8,497 nucleotides of DNA from Holosporales bacterium (GCA_031281515.1 JAITFF010000054.1:1-8497); one strand, 5' to 3'. Shown: positions 1-6,878, counted from the first letter of the stretch. The notes: generated from the sequence alone by a model not told the origin. Translations and numbers: made by a program.

Positions 1-107
1 GTTATCGAAACTATAGTGGTCTTGTTGCTTATCAATTTTTACCTAAGAAACCTTCAGTTGGATTTGCTGCTCTTAACAATCTTACAAAAAACAACGTTCT
101 TATGTGA
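1..107 (+). CDS. C-terminal fragment, possible beta-lactamase-family serine hydrolase
   Basis: An open frame enters from the left edge (codons in phase from base 3) and stops at TGA 105-107, giving 34 residues. The segment reads like a real protein end: S-G-L-V-A-Y, then F-L-P-K-K-P, then G-F-A-A-L-N-N. This order (a Gly-led aromatic strand, a Pro-Lys-Lys turn, then a hydrophobic strand ending in Asn) resembles the last strands of class C beta-lactamase and related serine hydrolases. That comparison is from memory of the family pattern and no catalytic motif lies in the window. Only about nine residues follow the L-N-N, which is short for this family. The gene converges on rnj, with 128 bases between the stop codons. 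An alternative open frame over the same bases (to 222) is Leu-rich and less protein-like. The reading frame is moderately sure; the family is a guess. Confidence 0.45.
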   Translation, partial: YRNYSGLVAYQFLPKKPSVGFAALNNLTKNNVLM

Positions 108-235
108 AACTGAGGTTAAATTAGATCGAAGACCAAATCTCTTTCTTCTATTCCTATATTTATCTGCAACAATTTTAAACCTCTTCAGCATTCCTACTAT
201 ACCGCGGTCTCCCCTAACGTGAAGCTGAGGCTGAT

Positions 236-1897
236 TTAGCTGCGATGAACATGAATAAAAATCGCCGGCTTTTTGTCGAATTGTTTGGTCATTACCTTTC
301 TAATGGCCGACACACACTCGCGTTTTATTTCGTTTACCGATCCCGGATGTTTAGTAACTTCATTTGCGACGATCTGATATAGTCTCGATTCAAGCCTTTT
401 CGCTTCGCCCCTATCTATGAATATCCCACGGGTTATAATATCGGGCGCATTTAGGAGTCTGTTATCATTCGATACAATAAAACTGACGCTAATGCTCCCC
501 CCAGTCGACATAGTTAACCTTTCGTTTATGGCATCGTGTGTTATTGGGATCAGGCTCTGGCCATCCAGCGCCATGAACGTCAAATCGATTTTGGATAACC
601 TCTGAAGCTGTCCATTTGATAGGCCAATTATTTCTCCAGATTCGACGATCAGTGACTCATGAATACCATTTTGTTCTGCAAATTTCTGGTGCGCATGGAG
701 CATGACAGAATCCCCGTGAATCGGGATAAATGATTTCGGCTTGAGCCACTCATACATCCTCACCAAATCGCCCTTGCTCGGATGGCCAGAAACGTGAATA
801 TCATCCTCCGTGGCGGTCGTAACAATTTCTACGCCATTTCGTGTCAAAAGATTCTGCATGTCGCGAATACAAATTTCGTTTCCAGGGATCACCTTCGATG
901 AGAATACGACGACATCATGTTTGCCCAATTTGATTACCCGGTTTTCTCCGCGGGCCAACCTAAAGAGGGCCGAACGCGCCTCTCCTTGGGATCCCGTACA
1001 CATTAATAGGACTTTTGATGGTGGTAGGCTTACAGCATCCTCCTCAGGAATGATGGAGGAAATTCCAGCTTTGAACTCTTTAGAGAGATACGATGTCTCA
1101 GAAACGGCTGATATCATCTTAAACATTGAGCGGCCAACGATCGCGATCTTGCGTCCTGATTCACGAGCAATATGGAAAACGGTTTCCATCCTTGCGATAT
1201 TCGATGCAAAACAGGTCACCGTAATTCGCCTGTCCTTATACTGCGAAATAACTCGAGACAGCGCTTGTCTGACGTGCGTTTCTGATCCAGCCTCATCCTC
1301 CACCAAAACGTTCGTCGAATCGCAGAGCAAACAATCCACTCCTTCCTTTCCGATCTCTATCAATCTCTTTTCGTCTATCTTATCTCCCAGCAGCGGAGCC
1401 TCATCTATTTTCCAGTCTCCAGTATGGAATATAGTCCCGGCATCGGTCTTTATATAAAGGCCACAGGCCCCGAGTATAGAGTGGGCCAGCGTGACATATT
1501 CTATTTCAAAATTATCTAGATGAATTGGATTTTTACAGGTAACGACCCTAATCTCAACATCTCCGCTCCAAGGACATTCTTTGAGTTTCTGTCTCAGGAC
1601 GGCTGCCGGAAACTCGGTAACATATACTGGACATCTCAGTTTCGGCCACAGATACTGTATCGCCCCGATATGGTCCTCGTGAGCGTGCGTTATGAAGATT
1701 CCCTTGATCTTATCGAGCATTTTGGCCGGAAATGATACATCCGGGGTCAGAACCTCAATGCCGAGGGAATCATAAAAGGCAATTCCCAAATCGACGATGA
1801 TCCAATCTCCGTTGGTGCCAATCATCGTACAATTCGCCCCAATTTGCTCCAATCCTCCAAGGGGCAGTATTAGTAATTCATTTTTTTTTGGTTGCAT
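236..1897 (-). CDS. rnj: Ribonuclease J (metallo-beta-lactamase / beta-CASP RNase)
   Basis: A 553-residue protein, about the usual length for RNase J, which is a cytoplasmic zinc-dependent 5'-3' exonuclease and endonuclease for mRNA decay and RNA processing. The metal-binding signature H71-A-H73-E-D75-H76 is intact, followed by H139 (TLAHS) and D161 (HTGDW). The beta-CASP part includes the CFASN segment near 229-233, the CTGSQGE segment near 300-306, H368 and H372 (HVSGH) and H394 (PIHGD). The C-terminal domain near 450-553 ends in the IFIHVHRS tail. The start chosen is ATG at 1897: it has an AAGGA site eight bases upstream and gives the normal family N-terminus (L-P-L-G-G-L-E-Q-I-G). The TTG at 1915 would add six residues but would place the AAGGA inside the coding region. 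It is the last gene of the pfkA-SH3-rnj run, 20 bases after the SH3 gene. Confidence 0.95.
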   Translation of the reverse strand: MQPKKNELLILPLGGLEQIGANCTMIGTNGDWIIVDLGIAFYDSLGIEVLTPDVSFPAKMLDKIKGIFITHAHEDHIGAIQYLWPKLRCPVYVTEFPAAVLRQKLKECPWSGDVEIRVVTCKNPIHLDNFEIEYVTLAHSILGACGLYIKTDAGTIFHTGDWKIDEAPLLGDKIDEKRLIEIGKEGVDCLLCDSTNVLVEDEAGSETHVRQALSRVISQYKDRRITVTCFASNIARMETVFHIARESGRKIAIVGRSMFKMISAVSETSYLSKEFKAGISSIIPEEDAVSLPPSKVLLMCTGSQGEARSALFRLARGENRVIKLGKHDVVVFSSKVIPGNEICIRDMQNLLTRNGVEIVTTATEDDIHVSGHPSKGDLVRMYEWLKPKSFIPIHGDSVMLHAHQKFAEQNGIHESLIVESGEIIGLSNGQLQRLSKIDLTFMALDGQSLIPITHDAINERLTMSTGGSISVSFIVSNDNRLLNAPDIITRGIFIDRGEAKRLESRLYQIVANEVTKHPGSVNEIKRECVSAIRKVMTKQFDKKPAIFIHVHRS

Positions 1898-1905
1898 CTC
1901 ACAAA

Positions 1906-1910
1906 TCCTT
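1906..1910 (-). promoter_or_regulatory. Ribosome binding site of rnj
   Basis: On the minus strand AAGGA is followed by eight bases and then ATG at 1897. This spacing supports the ATG over the upstream in-frame TTG at 1915, which has no comparable site. The site lies in the 20-base gap after the SH3 gene, so rnj has its own initiation signal within the operon. Confidence 0.7.
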
Positions 1911-1917
1911 AGCAATA

Positions 1918-2424
1918 TTACAGTGACTCGTTATCACAAACTCCGAATGCCTTTTCACTTTCTATCCAGCCCACATATCTCTTACCATCACTTCCATTTC
2001 GAACTTCCACTTTACACCAAGCTCCGCGAACGGATAACAACGTCATTATAACGTTCTTCTTGATGTGCGCTATGAGGTTTGTTGTCTTGCCGCAACCATC
2101 CATCAAATTAGCACCACTTTCGCAGACTACTATCACCGACCTCTTAGAGGATAACTGATTCTTATGGATCCAACTCACGTCTCCATCCGGATCCTTTATC
2201 CTCCTCCAATTGTCGTACTTGGCCGTTACAACAACGGGAACTCCAGGTAGAATATAAGAACAGGCTATTTTATACTGCGCTCCCGGCCCCTTGTGAGAAT
2301 TGGCTCTGCGGTATTTGATCGAGGCATAGAACGGGGAACATACCCCGCTAACTATGTGCGCTTCCGATGGATTTGAACAAAATGCCAGTAATAATACGGC
2401 CGAGCTATGAACCAGACAATTCAC
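1918..2424 (-). CDS. Secreted protein with two bacterial SH3 domains
   Basis: A 168-residue protein. Residues 1-22 look like a Sec signal peptide: hydrophobic core A-V-L-L-L-A-F, probable cleavage after S-E-A at 22. Residues about 36-92 form a bacterial SH3 unit (YRRAN, then GPGAQYKI, then DNWRRIKDPDGDVSWIH). A second unit spans about 98-162, with GAWCKVEV, YVGWIES and a closing F-G-V. This double arrangement matches the SH3_4 family (PF06347) common in alphaproteobacteria; such domains usually bind cell-wall or periplasmic ligands, but the ligand here is unknown. The start is GTG at 2424, with GGGGG nine bases upstream; no ATG suits. The gene overlaps the end of pfkA by 20 bases and ends 20 bases before rnj, so it is very probably co-transcribed with both. 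Cysteines at 29, 55, 101, 111, 137 and 163 could form disulfides after export. Confidence 0.85.
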   Translation of the reverse strand: MNCLVHSSAVLLLAFCSNPSEAHIVSGVCSPFYASIKYRRANSHKGPGAQYKIACSYILPGVPVVVTAKYDNWRRIKDPDGDVSWIHKNQLSSKRSVIVVCESGANLMDGCGKTTNLIAHIKKNVIMTLLSVRGAWCKVEVRNGSDGKRYVGWIESEKAFGVCDNESL

Positions 2425-3496
2425 CTATGTACACCCCCAAATTAACCGCAATCTTGACACACATATCAGATTCATCCAACCTCTTATTAATACCACGCAT
2501 TAGTTCAGAGATCGAAGCCTTTTCAATCTTTCCGCCACGATAACATAACATAACACCGTGCTCACCGGCGACGAGAGCATTGATTGCCTCGGCTCCGAAA
2601 GCCGATCCAAGTATTCTATCCAAAATCGCGGTCGTCCCGCCCCTTTGAACATGGCCAAGAGTAACCGCCCTAGATTCAAACCCCTCAGTTTTGAGGTGAT
2701 CAGCAATATGCTGCCCTATTCCCCTATATTTTGTGACATCATCGTGAGAATTGACGATTCGATGCTTCAAAGAAGCTGATTCAACGGCCTCAGCAACAAC
2801 GATGATGCAATATTTCTTTCCCGAATCGTAGTTTCTTTTTACTTTATCGACCACCCTCGACATATCATATTCGAATTCGGGAACTAGGATGACATCAGCT
2901 CCAGCTGCAACACCAGCATGAACCGCGATAAATCCGGCATCTCGCCCCATTACTTCCACGACAATAGTCCTCTGATGGCTCCTCGCTGTTGATCTAATAT
3001 TTGAAATCGCATCGACTACCACTTCGACGGCCGTCGAAAATCCAATCGAAAAGTCTGTCATATTAACGTCGTTATCGATTGTCTTCGGAATTGCCACTAC
3101 ATTCATTAGATCCGGATTATGACTCAATACTTCCTCGAGAATGGTTAGGCTGCCATCCCCTCCTATATAAATCAGCCCATCAAGAGATAATTTCCTGTAG
3201 CCATCATAAACCAATTGCAAAATTTCCTTTTGAGAATGCCCATGATTCAGACAGGTCGTGAAAGATTTGGTATCAGAAAATAGGATGCTGCCAGAGGATG
3301 TCAGCAACTCCTCGCCGCAATTTTCGGATGTCAGTTGAATATACCCAAAGCTCTCCGGAAATAAACCGAAAAAACCGCGCTGAATACCGAGCAACTCATG
3401 ACCAAGAGTCTCGGCGCGAATTGCCGCTGCCCTAATGGCGGAATTTAATCCAGAACAATCCCCGCCAACAGTAATGATTCCCAATCTCTTCTTCAT
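2405..3496 (-). CDS. pfkA: 6-phosphofructokinase, probably ATP-dependent (mixed G/K active-site type)
   Basis: A 363-residue protein that phosphorylates fructose 6-phosphate to fructose 1,6-bisphosphate in the cytoplasm (glycolysis). Visible motifs are GGDCSGLNSAIR at 11-22, GGDGS at 112-116 (D114, G115), PKTIDND at 137-143 (catalytic base D141), EVMGRDAGF at 181-189 and GHVQRGG at 281-287. G115 (equivalent to E. coli G104) indicates ATP rather than pyrophosphate as phosphoryl donor, while K138 (equivalent to G124) is the residue usual in pyrophosphate enzymes. This mix is known in the so-called group III enzymes, which are normally ATP-dependent. The nucleotide loop is unusual: S-G-S-I-L-F at 68-73 in place of the common G-G-T-I-L-G. 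The start is ATG 3496; no clear Shine-Dalgarno precedes it. First gene of the operon with the SH3 protein and rnj. Confidence 0.93.
   Translation of the reverse strand: MKKRLGIITVGGDCSGLNSAIRAAAIRAETLGHELLGIQRGFFGLFPESFGYIQLTSENCGEELLTSSGSILFSDTKSFTTCLNHGHSQKEILQLVYDGYRKLSLDGLIYIGGDGSLTILEEVLSHNPDLMNVVAIPKTIDNDVNMTDFSIGFSTAVEVVVDAISNIRSTARSHQRTIVVEVMGRDAGFIAVHAGVAAGADVILVPEFEYDMSRVVDKVKRNYDSGKKYCIIVVAEAVESASLKHRIVNSHDDVTKYRGIGQHIADHLKTEGFESRAVTLGHVQRGGTTAILDRILGSAFGAEAINALVAGEHGVMLCYRGGKIEKASISELMRGINKRLDESDMCVKIAVNLGVYIGELSGS
2434..2438 (-). promoter_or_regulatory. Ribosome binding site for the GTG start of the SH3 gene
   Basis: On the minus strand a GGGGG run sits nine bases before GTG 2424-2422, inside the last codons of pfkA. 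It is the only purine-rich element near the start and supports the unusual GTG initiation codon and the 20-base gene overlap. Confidence 0.5.
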
Positions 3497-3537
3497 CAGA
3501 AATTAAAATTTCGCGACTCGTGATGTGTCAGAGAGGT

Positions 3538-3566
3538 ATATTAATGAATCTTCCCACAAAATGCAA
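3538..3566 (-). promoter_or_regulatory. Candidate sigma-70 promoter for the pfkA operon
   Basis: On the minus strand TTGCAT (3566-3561) and TAATAT (3543-3538) are separated by 17 bases, upstream of pfkA with an expected leader of roughly 35 bases. Matches to the consensus hexamers are only partial (3/6 and 4/6), so this rests mainly on spacing and position. Confidence 0.3.
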
Positions 3567-3583
3567 ATTACAGTAAAAACTCA

Positions 3584-3627
3584 AGCCATTTTTGTTGAAA
3601 CTAGGAAATTCATGTGCAACAATGGCT
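3584..3627 (+). repeat. Imperfect inverted repeat overlapping the tRNA promoter
   Basis: The left arm is AGCCATT (3584-3590), a TTT bulge, then GTTG (3594-3597). The right arm is CAAC (3617-3620) followed by AATGGCT (3621-3627). Eleven pairs form around a 19-base centre. The right arm contains the candidate -10 element and the left arm reaches into the -35, so it could be an operator; it may equally be chance in an AT-rich spacer. It has no U-tract and does not look like a terminator. Confidence 0.35.
3595..3623 (+). promoter_or_regulatory. Candidate promoter of tRNA-Arg
   Basis: TTGAAA (3595-3600) and AACAAT (3618-3623) are spaced by 17 bases, matching the sigma-70 consensus at 5/6 and 4/6 positions. 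The predicted start falls a few bases before the mature tRNA 5' end at 3635. The following GGCTCG is a G+C-rich discriminator, as often seen in stable-RNA promoters under stringent control. The downstream protein gene at 3743 may be read from the same promoter. Confidence 0.45.
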
Positions 3628-3634
3628 CGAGAGA

Positions 3635-3711
3635 GCGCCCATAGCCCAATTGGATAGAGCGTCAGACTACGGATCTGAAGGTTGAGAGTTCGAGTCTTTC
3701 TGGGCGCGCCA
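3635..3711 (+). tRNA. tRNA-Arg (anticodon ACG)
   Basis: A full cloverleaf can be folded by eye: acceptor GCGCCCA (3635-3641) with TGGGCGC (3701-3707), discriminator G, and an encoded CCA (3709-3711). The anticodon stem TCAGA/TCTGA closes the loop CTACGGA, giving anticodon ACG, which is normally deaminated to ICG to read CGU, CGC and CGA. The T arm is GAGAG-TTCGAGT-CTTTC with one G-U pair. A20, the main arginine identity base, follows the G18-G19 pair of the D loop. The D stem is GCCC/GAGC, leaving a C12-A23 mismatch where U12-A23 is usual. The 5' end is 138 bases from pfkA, which is divergent; the next protein gene starts 31 bases downstream on the same strand with no terminator between. Confidence 0.96.
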
Positions 3712-3729
3712 CGAGTTTGGGGAATTTTT

Positions 3730-3733
3730 AGGA
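3730..3733 (+). promoter_or_regulatory. Ribosome binding site of the thioredoxin-fold gene
   Basis: AGGA lies nine bases before ATG 3743. It favours this ATG over the TTG at 3737, which would leave only three bases of spacing. Confidence 0.55.
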
Positions 3734-3742
3734 TTTTTGGCT

Positions 3743-4864
3743 ATGAACATAGTTAGATGCTGCGTTGCTGGAGTTAGCGCTTCTTTTCTTATGGTATTTT
3801 CAGTGTTAGGAGCTGCACCGACTTTCCAGGCTATGCCCGGCGCCGCAGTCCCGGCTCAGGTGCCTCAACAACAGCCCCTACCGCAGCCACAGGGTATCGC
3901 GCCGCAATTTGTCCTCCCGGAGGGACAGCCAGGACAACCCATTCAGCCGCAGCCCGGTTTACAACCGAATGTACAATTAGCTCCTGGAGTTCCTCAGCCA
4001 GGTGCTCCAATGCAACCTGGAGTTCCTTCTGTAGTATCGCCTACTGAGCAGTTGAATGCTAATCAACCCAGCGCAAATAGTGGATCTGGCGCCGCGCTTG
4101 ACCTGTCTGTCTTCGGAAAAAAGGGAGATGGACTCGAGAAGATGGAAATTAAACGCCTGCTGAAGAGGGCCATCGTTATTTGCGTTGGAGATTGGTGTCC
4201 CCATTGCGCGAATTTCCTAGGTGCCTTTTCTAAATATACTGAGGCTTTAAGATTGTATGGGATCAATATCGTGTTCGTCCACATTCCAACCCTTGAAGTC
4301 CTCAGCAACTGGCACGATCCAACTCTTGCAGACTACCAGAGCGCAGATGCGAAGCTTCAGCAGTTTGGTATCAAGGCGGATTCTCCGGAAGTTAAATCCA
4401 ATCCGGCTGGTATTTTCCTCGTTATGCTCGGCAGTAAAGATACCCTCACAAAAATTAATGTTTCTTCACTACCGACGACAATCGGGTCTCAGGATCAAAA
4501 GGAATGTTTCAGGTACGTTGGCGAGGAGGCGCTCCGAGCGCTCGACCTTTCAAATCCTGATACCCTAACTAATCTTTTGAAAACCTTTAATCAGAGTACG
4601 GCTGAAAAGGATGACAAGGATGCTGACGATACCTCCAAGAAGGGAGCCGATAAGAAAGGTCGGTCCAAGAAAGGCAAGAGTAAAGGTAGTGCCGCGAAGA
4701 AATCTGGTAGCTCTAAGGAAGCAAATGCGAAGAGCGGGCCTATAGACAAAATCGGCGCTAGCAGGGCTACTCAGCTCCTTAACGAGGGGAAGTCCCCTGA
4801 TACATCGGCTGAACGGAATAAACCCCATTCATCCCACGGATGCTCATGCTTCCTACTGCACTAG
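3743..4864 (+). CDS. Exported thioredoxin-fold protein with Pro/Gln-rich linker and Lys-rich tail
   Basis: A 373-residue protein with no gene name that I recognise. Residues 1-24 look like a Sec signal peptide (core V-S-A-S-F-L-M-V-F-S, probable cleavage at V-L-G-A-A). Residues about 32-110 are low-complexity, rich in Pro, Gln and Gly with PQPG/MQPG-type repeats. Residues about 118-270 are a thioredoxin-like domain: strand A-I-V-I-C-V-G-D, active site W151-C152-P-H-C155, second strand I-N-I-V-F-V-H, and S-N-P221-A-G-I-F-L-V where P221 may be the cis-proline. Residues about 287-330 are highly charged and Lys/Ser-rich, then the protein ends with two cysteines in GCSCFLLH. The CPHC centre resembles the DsbA/DsbC class, suggesting a periplasmic thiol-disulfide role, but no partner is visible. 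The start is ATG 3743. It lies between tRNA-Arg and mrdA on the same strand, 66 bases before mrdA. Confidence 0.8.
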   Translation: MNIVRCCVAGVSASFLMVFSVLGAAPTFQAMPGAAVPAQVPQQQPLPQPQGIAPQFVLPEGQPGQPIQPQPGLQPNVQLAPGVPQPGAPMQPGVPSVVSPTEQLNANQPSANSGSGAALDLSVFGKKGDGLEKMEIKRLLKRAIVICVGDWCPHCANFLGAFSKYTEALRLYGINIVFVHIPTLEVLSNWHDPTLADYQSADAKLQQFGIKADSPEVKSNPAGIFLVMLGSKDTLTKINVSSLPTTIGSQDQKECFRYVGEEALRALDLSNPDTLTNLLKTFNQSTAEKDDKDADDTSKKGADKKGRSKKGKSKGSAAKKSGSSKEANAKSGPIDKIGASRATQLLNEGKSPDTSAERNKPHSSHGCSCFLLH

Positions 4865-4930
4865 GGAGATATCCCTCGCGGAGAATAGAGGAGATTTGGG
4901 CTTCAACTACCCCTTAAGTTTTCGCTAGAG

Positions 4931-6745
4931 ATGTGCAGTCTGCGGGATGAAAGGAAGCTCATTACGAGGAGGGCTTTCGTCTTCGCTGGCATGAAGACTG
5001 TCCTAGGAATTGTCCTCGGATCGAGGTTGTTTTGCCTTCAGGTGCTTCAGTTTTCCCACTATAAACTGCTATCAGATAAAAATAGATTGGTCGCAAAAAA
5101 AATATTACCACCTAGAGGGAGAATACTGGCCACAAACGGCGAGCTACTAGCTAGCAATAAATTTACCTATTCCGCTGTTTTGGACCTGCTCGAAATTCCG
5201 GAAGAAGATAGATCCGAAGTTATTGCCCAGATCATAAGTGAAAAACGATTAGATGATAAATCGATCACAGAACTACACAATATTCCAGAGCCAATAAACC
5301 GTAACAACAGGTTGATTTTATTGCAAGAAAACCTAAATTGGGATGATTTAGCGGGATATTATATTACTGCATCGATGCTACCCGGCATCGTCATCGAAAA
5401 GGTTCAGACCAGGAAATATCTGCATGCAGAAGAACTGTCTCATATCATCGGTTATATCGGGGCACCGACAAAAGAAGATGTCGAAAAAACAGAAAACATC
5501 GCCCTCACCTTACCGATGGCGAAAATCGGCAAAACTGGAATCGAGAAATCATACGACGAAGAATTGTTCGGAAAAATCGGAGTTCAACACATCGAGGTCA
5601 ACGCGAGGAGGCAATTCGTGCGGTGCGTAAGTAACACGGAAAGCACGCCCGGAGCTGATGTTCATCTGACCATCAACCTAGATCTGCAACTGGAAGTTTA
5701 CAAAATCTTGTCAGAACATAACGGAGCCTCCTGCGTCGTAATGAATGTTCATTCCGGAGAGATCTTGGCGTTCGTTTCATACCCTGGGTACGATATTAAT
5801 ATCTTTACTCAAAGGGTAGATCCGAAAGCTCTCCGAGAACTGTATGATAATCCGTTTAAACCAGCAATTAATAAGGTAATAAGCGGGCTATACTCTCCGG
5901 GATCAGTTTTCAAAATGATCACGGGGCTGGCCGGCCTCAATGCCGGGGTTATAACCGAGCATACCAGGTTCCGGTGCACTGGGGTCCACGAGCTCGGATC
6001 TCATAAATTTCATTGCTGGCGTTGGAAATATGGTGGCCATGGCTCAATTAATCTCAGGCGTGCTATAGCTGAGTCCTGTGATGTGTTTTTTTACAATGTT
6101 GCTGAACGAGTCGGAGTCGATAAAATAGCGCAAACTGCTCGCGATTTCGGCCTCGGAATGCCGACAGGTATTGATCTTCCCGGAGAAAAATCTGGCCTTA
6201 TTCCAACAAAAGAATGGAAAAAAACGACAAAGAAACGGAAATGGACGACTGGAGACACATTGAATATGTCGATAGGACAGGGATTCACTTTGGCGACCCC
6301 GCTCCAGCTGGTCAGAATGATATCGATCATGGTCAATGGGCTGAACCCGATAACCCCGTTTTTAAGGCGGAGCAAGGAAATCACATCTCCAGACCGACTG
6401 CAATATAAGCAGGAACATATTGAATTGATCTTGGACGGGATGTACGACGTCGTAAATTCCGATACCGGAACGGCAAGAAGATCAGCTATCGATGATGAAA
6501 ATTTTGAAATGTCCGGGAAAACCGGCAGTTCTCAAGTTTATCGCATCACGGAATCTCAGCGTCATCGAGGAGAAACGGTATCAGATGATTATTGGCTTAA
6601 AGAGCATGCAGTTTTCGTCGGATATGCCCCAGAATCAGATCCAAAATATGGAGTCGTAGTGTTGGTTGAACATGGCGAAGGTGGCGCCAAAACGGCCGCC
6701 CCGATTGCCCGCCAGGTTCTCCTATCAGCTAGACGATACTGTTAA
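4931..6745 (+). CDS. mrdA: Penicillin-binding protein 2 (elongasome peptidoglycan transpeptidase)
   Basis: A 604-residue class B penicillin-binding protein, inner-membrane anchored with its catalytic domain in the periplasm, cross-linking peptidoglycan for rod-shape elongation. Residues about 15-38 form the membrane anchor, ending in the R-L-F-C-L-Q-V motif. PRGRI at 61-65 marks the N-terminal dimerisation/pedestal region. The catalytic motifs are intact: S325-V-F-K328 (SxxK), S382-C-D384 (SxN equivalent, as in PBP2) and K530-T-G532. C349, C362, H370 and C383 occupy the positions of the zinc ligands described for PBP2, suggesting a Cys3-His site. The FHCW...GGHG...ESCDVFFY pattern separates it from FtsI. 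The start is ATG 4931; no well-placed Shine-Dalgarno is seen (only GAG directly adjacent), but an in-frame stop at 4886-4888 rules out a much longer product. Its usual partner rodA and mreBCD are not in the window. Confidence 0.95.
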   Translation: MCSLRDERKLITRRAFVFAGMKTVLGIVLGSRLFCLQVLQFSHYKLLSDKNRLVAKKILPPRGRILATNGELLASNKFTYSAVLDLLEIPEEDRSEVIAQIISEKRLDDKSITELHNIPEPINRNNRLILLQENLNWDDLAGYYITASMLPGIVIEKVQTRKYLHAEELSHIIGYIGAPTKEDVEKTENIALTLPMAKIGKTGIEKSYDEELFGKIGVQHIEVNARRQFVRCVSNTESTPGADVHLTINLDLQLEVYKILSEHNGASCVVMNVHSGEILAFVSYPGYDINIFTQRVDPKALRELYDNPFKPAINKVISGLYSPGSVFKMITGLAGLNAGVITEHTRFRCTGVHELGSHKFHCWRWKYGGHGSINLRRAIAESCDVFFYNVAERVGVDKIAQTARDFGLGMPTGIDLPGEKSGLIPTKEWKKTTKKRKWTTGDTLNMSIGQGFTLATPLQLVRMISIMVNGLNPITPFLRRSKEITSPDRLQYKQEHIELILDGMYDVVNSDTGTARRSAIDDENFEMSGKTGSSQVYRITESQRHRGETVSDDYWLKEHAVFVGYAPESDPKYGVVVLVEHGEGGAKTAAPIARQVLLSARRYC

Positions 6746-6794
6746 ACTGAAAAGACAAAACTTGATCCGGCAAGGCGACAGGCAGTAAGGCACA

Positions 6795-6817
6795 GAGGTT
6801 GTCTTACAAACAACTTC
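6795..6817. other. Hairpin between convergent mrdA and ATP-grasp genes
   Basis: GAGGTTGT (6795-6802) pairs with ACAACTTC (6810-6817), eight pairs including one G-U, around a seven-base loop. It lies between two convergent stop codons, where a bidirectional terminator would be expected, but neither side has a U-tract. Its role is unproven. Confidence 0.3.
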
Positions 6818-6878
6818 CTTCCCAACACTGGATGACAAACCTGAGTGAGTGAGGAATCATCCCGATTAATGAACTGAA

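Noticed and set aside
16..222. Plus-strand open frame of 68 codons rich in Leu
   Set aside because: Composition is low complexity and no ribosome site precedes it. The overlapping frame ending at 107 reads more like a protein end.
108..235. Terminator or small gene between the left-edge gene and rnj
   Set aside because: Only very short complementary pieces (around GAAGCTGAGG and ACCGCGGT) were found; none makes a convincing stem with a U-tract, and no coding frame is convincing.
810..1457. 215-codon open frame antisense to rnj
   Set aside because: It lies wholly within a well-supported RNase J gene, shows no recognisable motif, and is explained by codon bias on the opposite strand.
1898..1915. 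TTG at 1915 as start of rnj
   Set aside because: It would place the AAGGA site inside the coding region and adds six residues not expected in the family; ATG 1897 has ideal spacing.
3737..3742. TTG at 3737 as start of the thioredoxin-fold gene
   Set aside because: Only three bases separate it from AGGA; ATG 3743 has nine.
4257..4568. Open frame inside the thioredoxin-fold gene
   Set aside because: Out-of-frame shadow of a gene with a clear signal peptide and CPHC site; it is rich in Ser and Arg with no motif.
4838..4864. CaaX-like prenylation motif at the C-terminus of the thioredoxin-fold protein
   Set aside because: The final residues are C-F-L-L-H, so the cysteine is fifth from the end, not fourth, and a CaaX box does not fit.
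6795..6817. Intrinsic terminator between mrdA and the ATP-grasp gene
   Set aside because: The stem is real but has no U-tract on either strand, so it is reported only as a hairpin.
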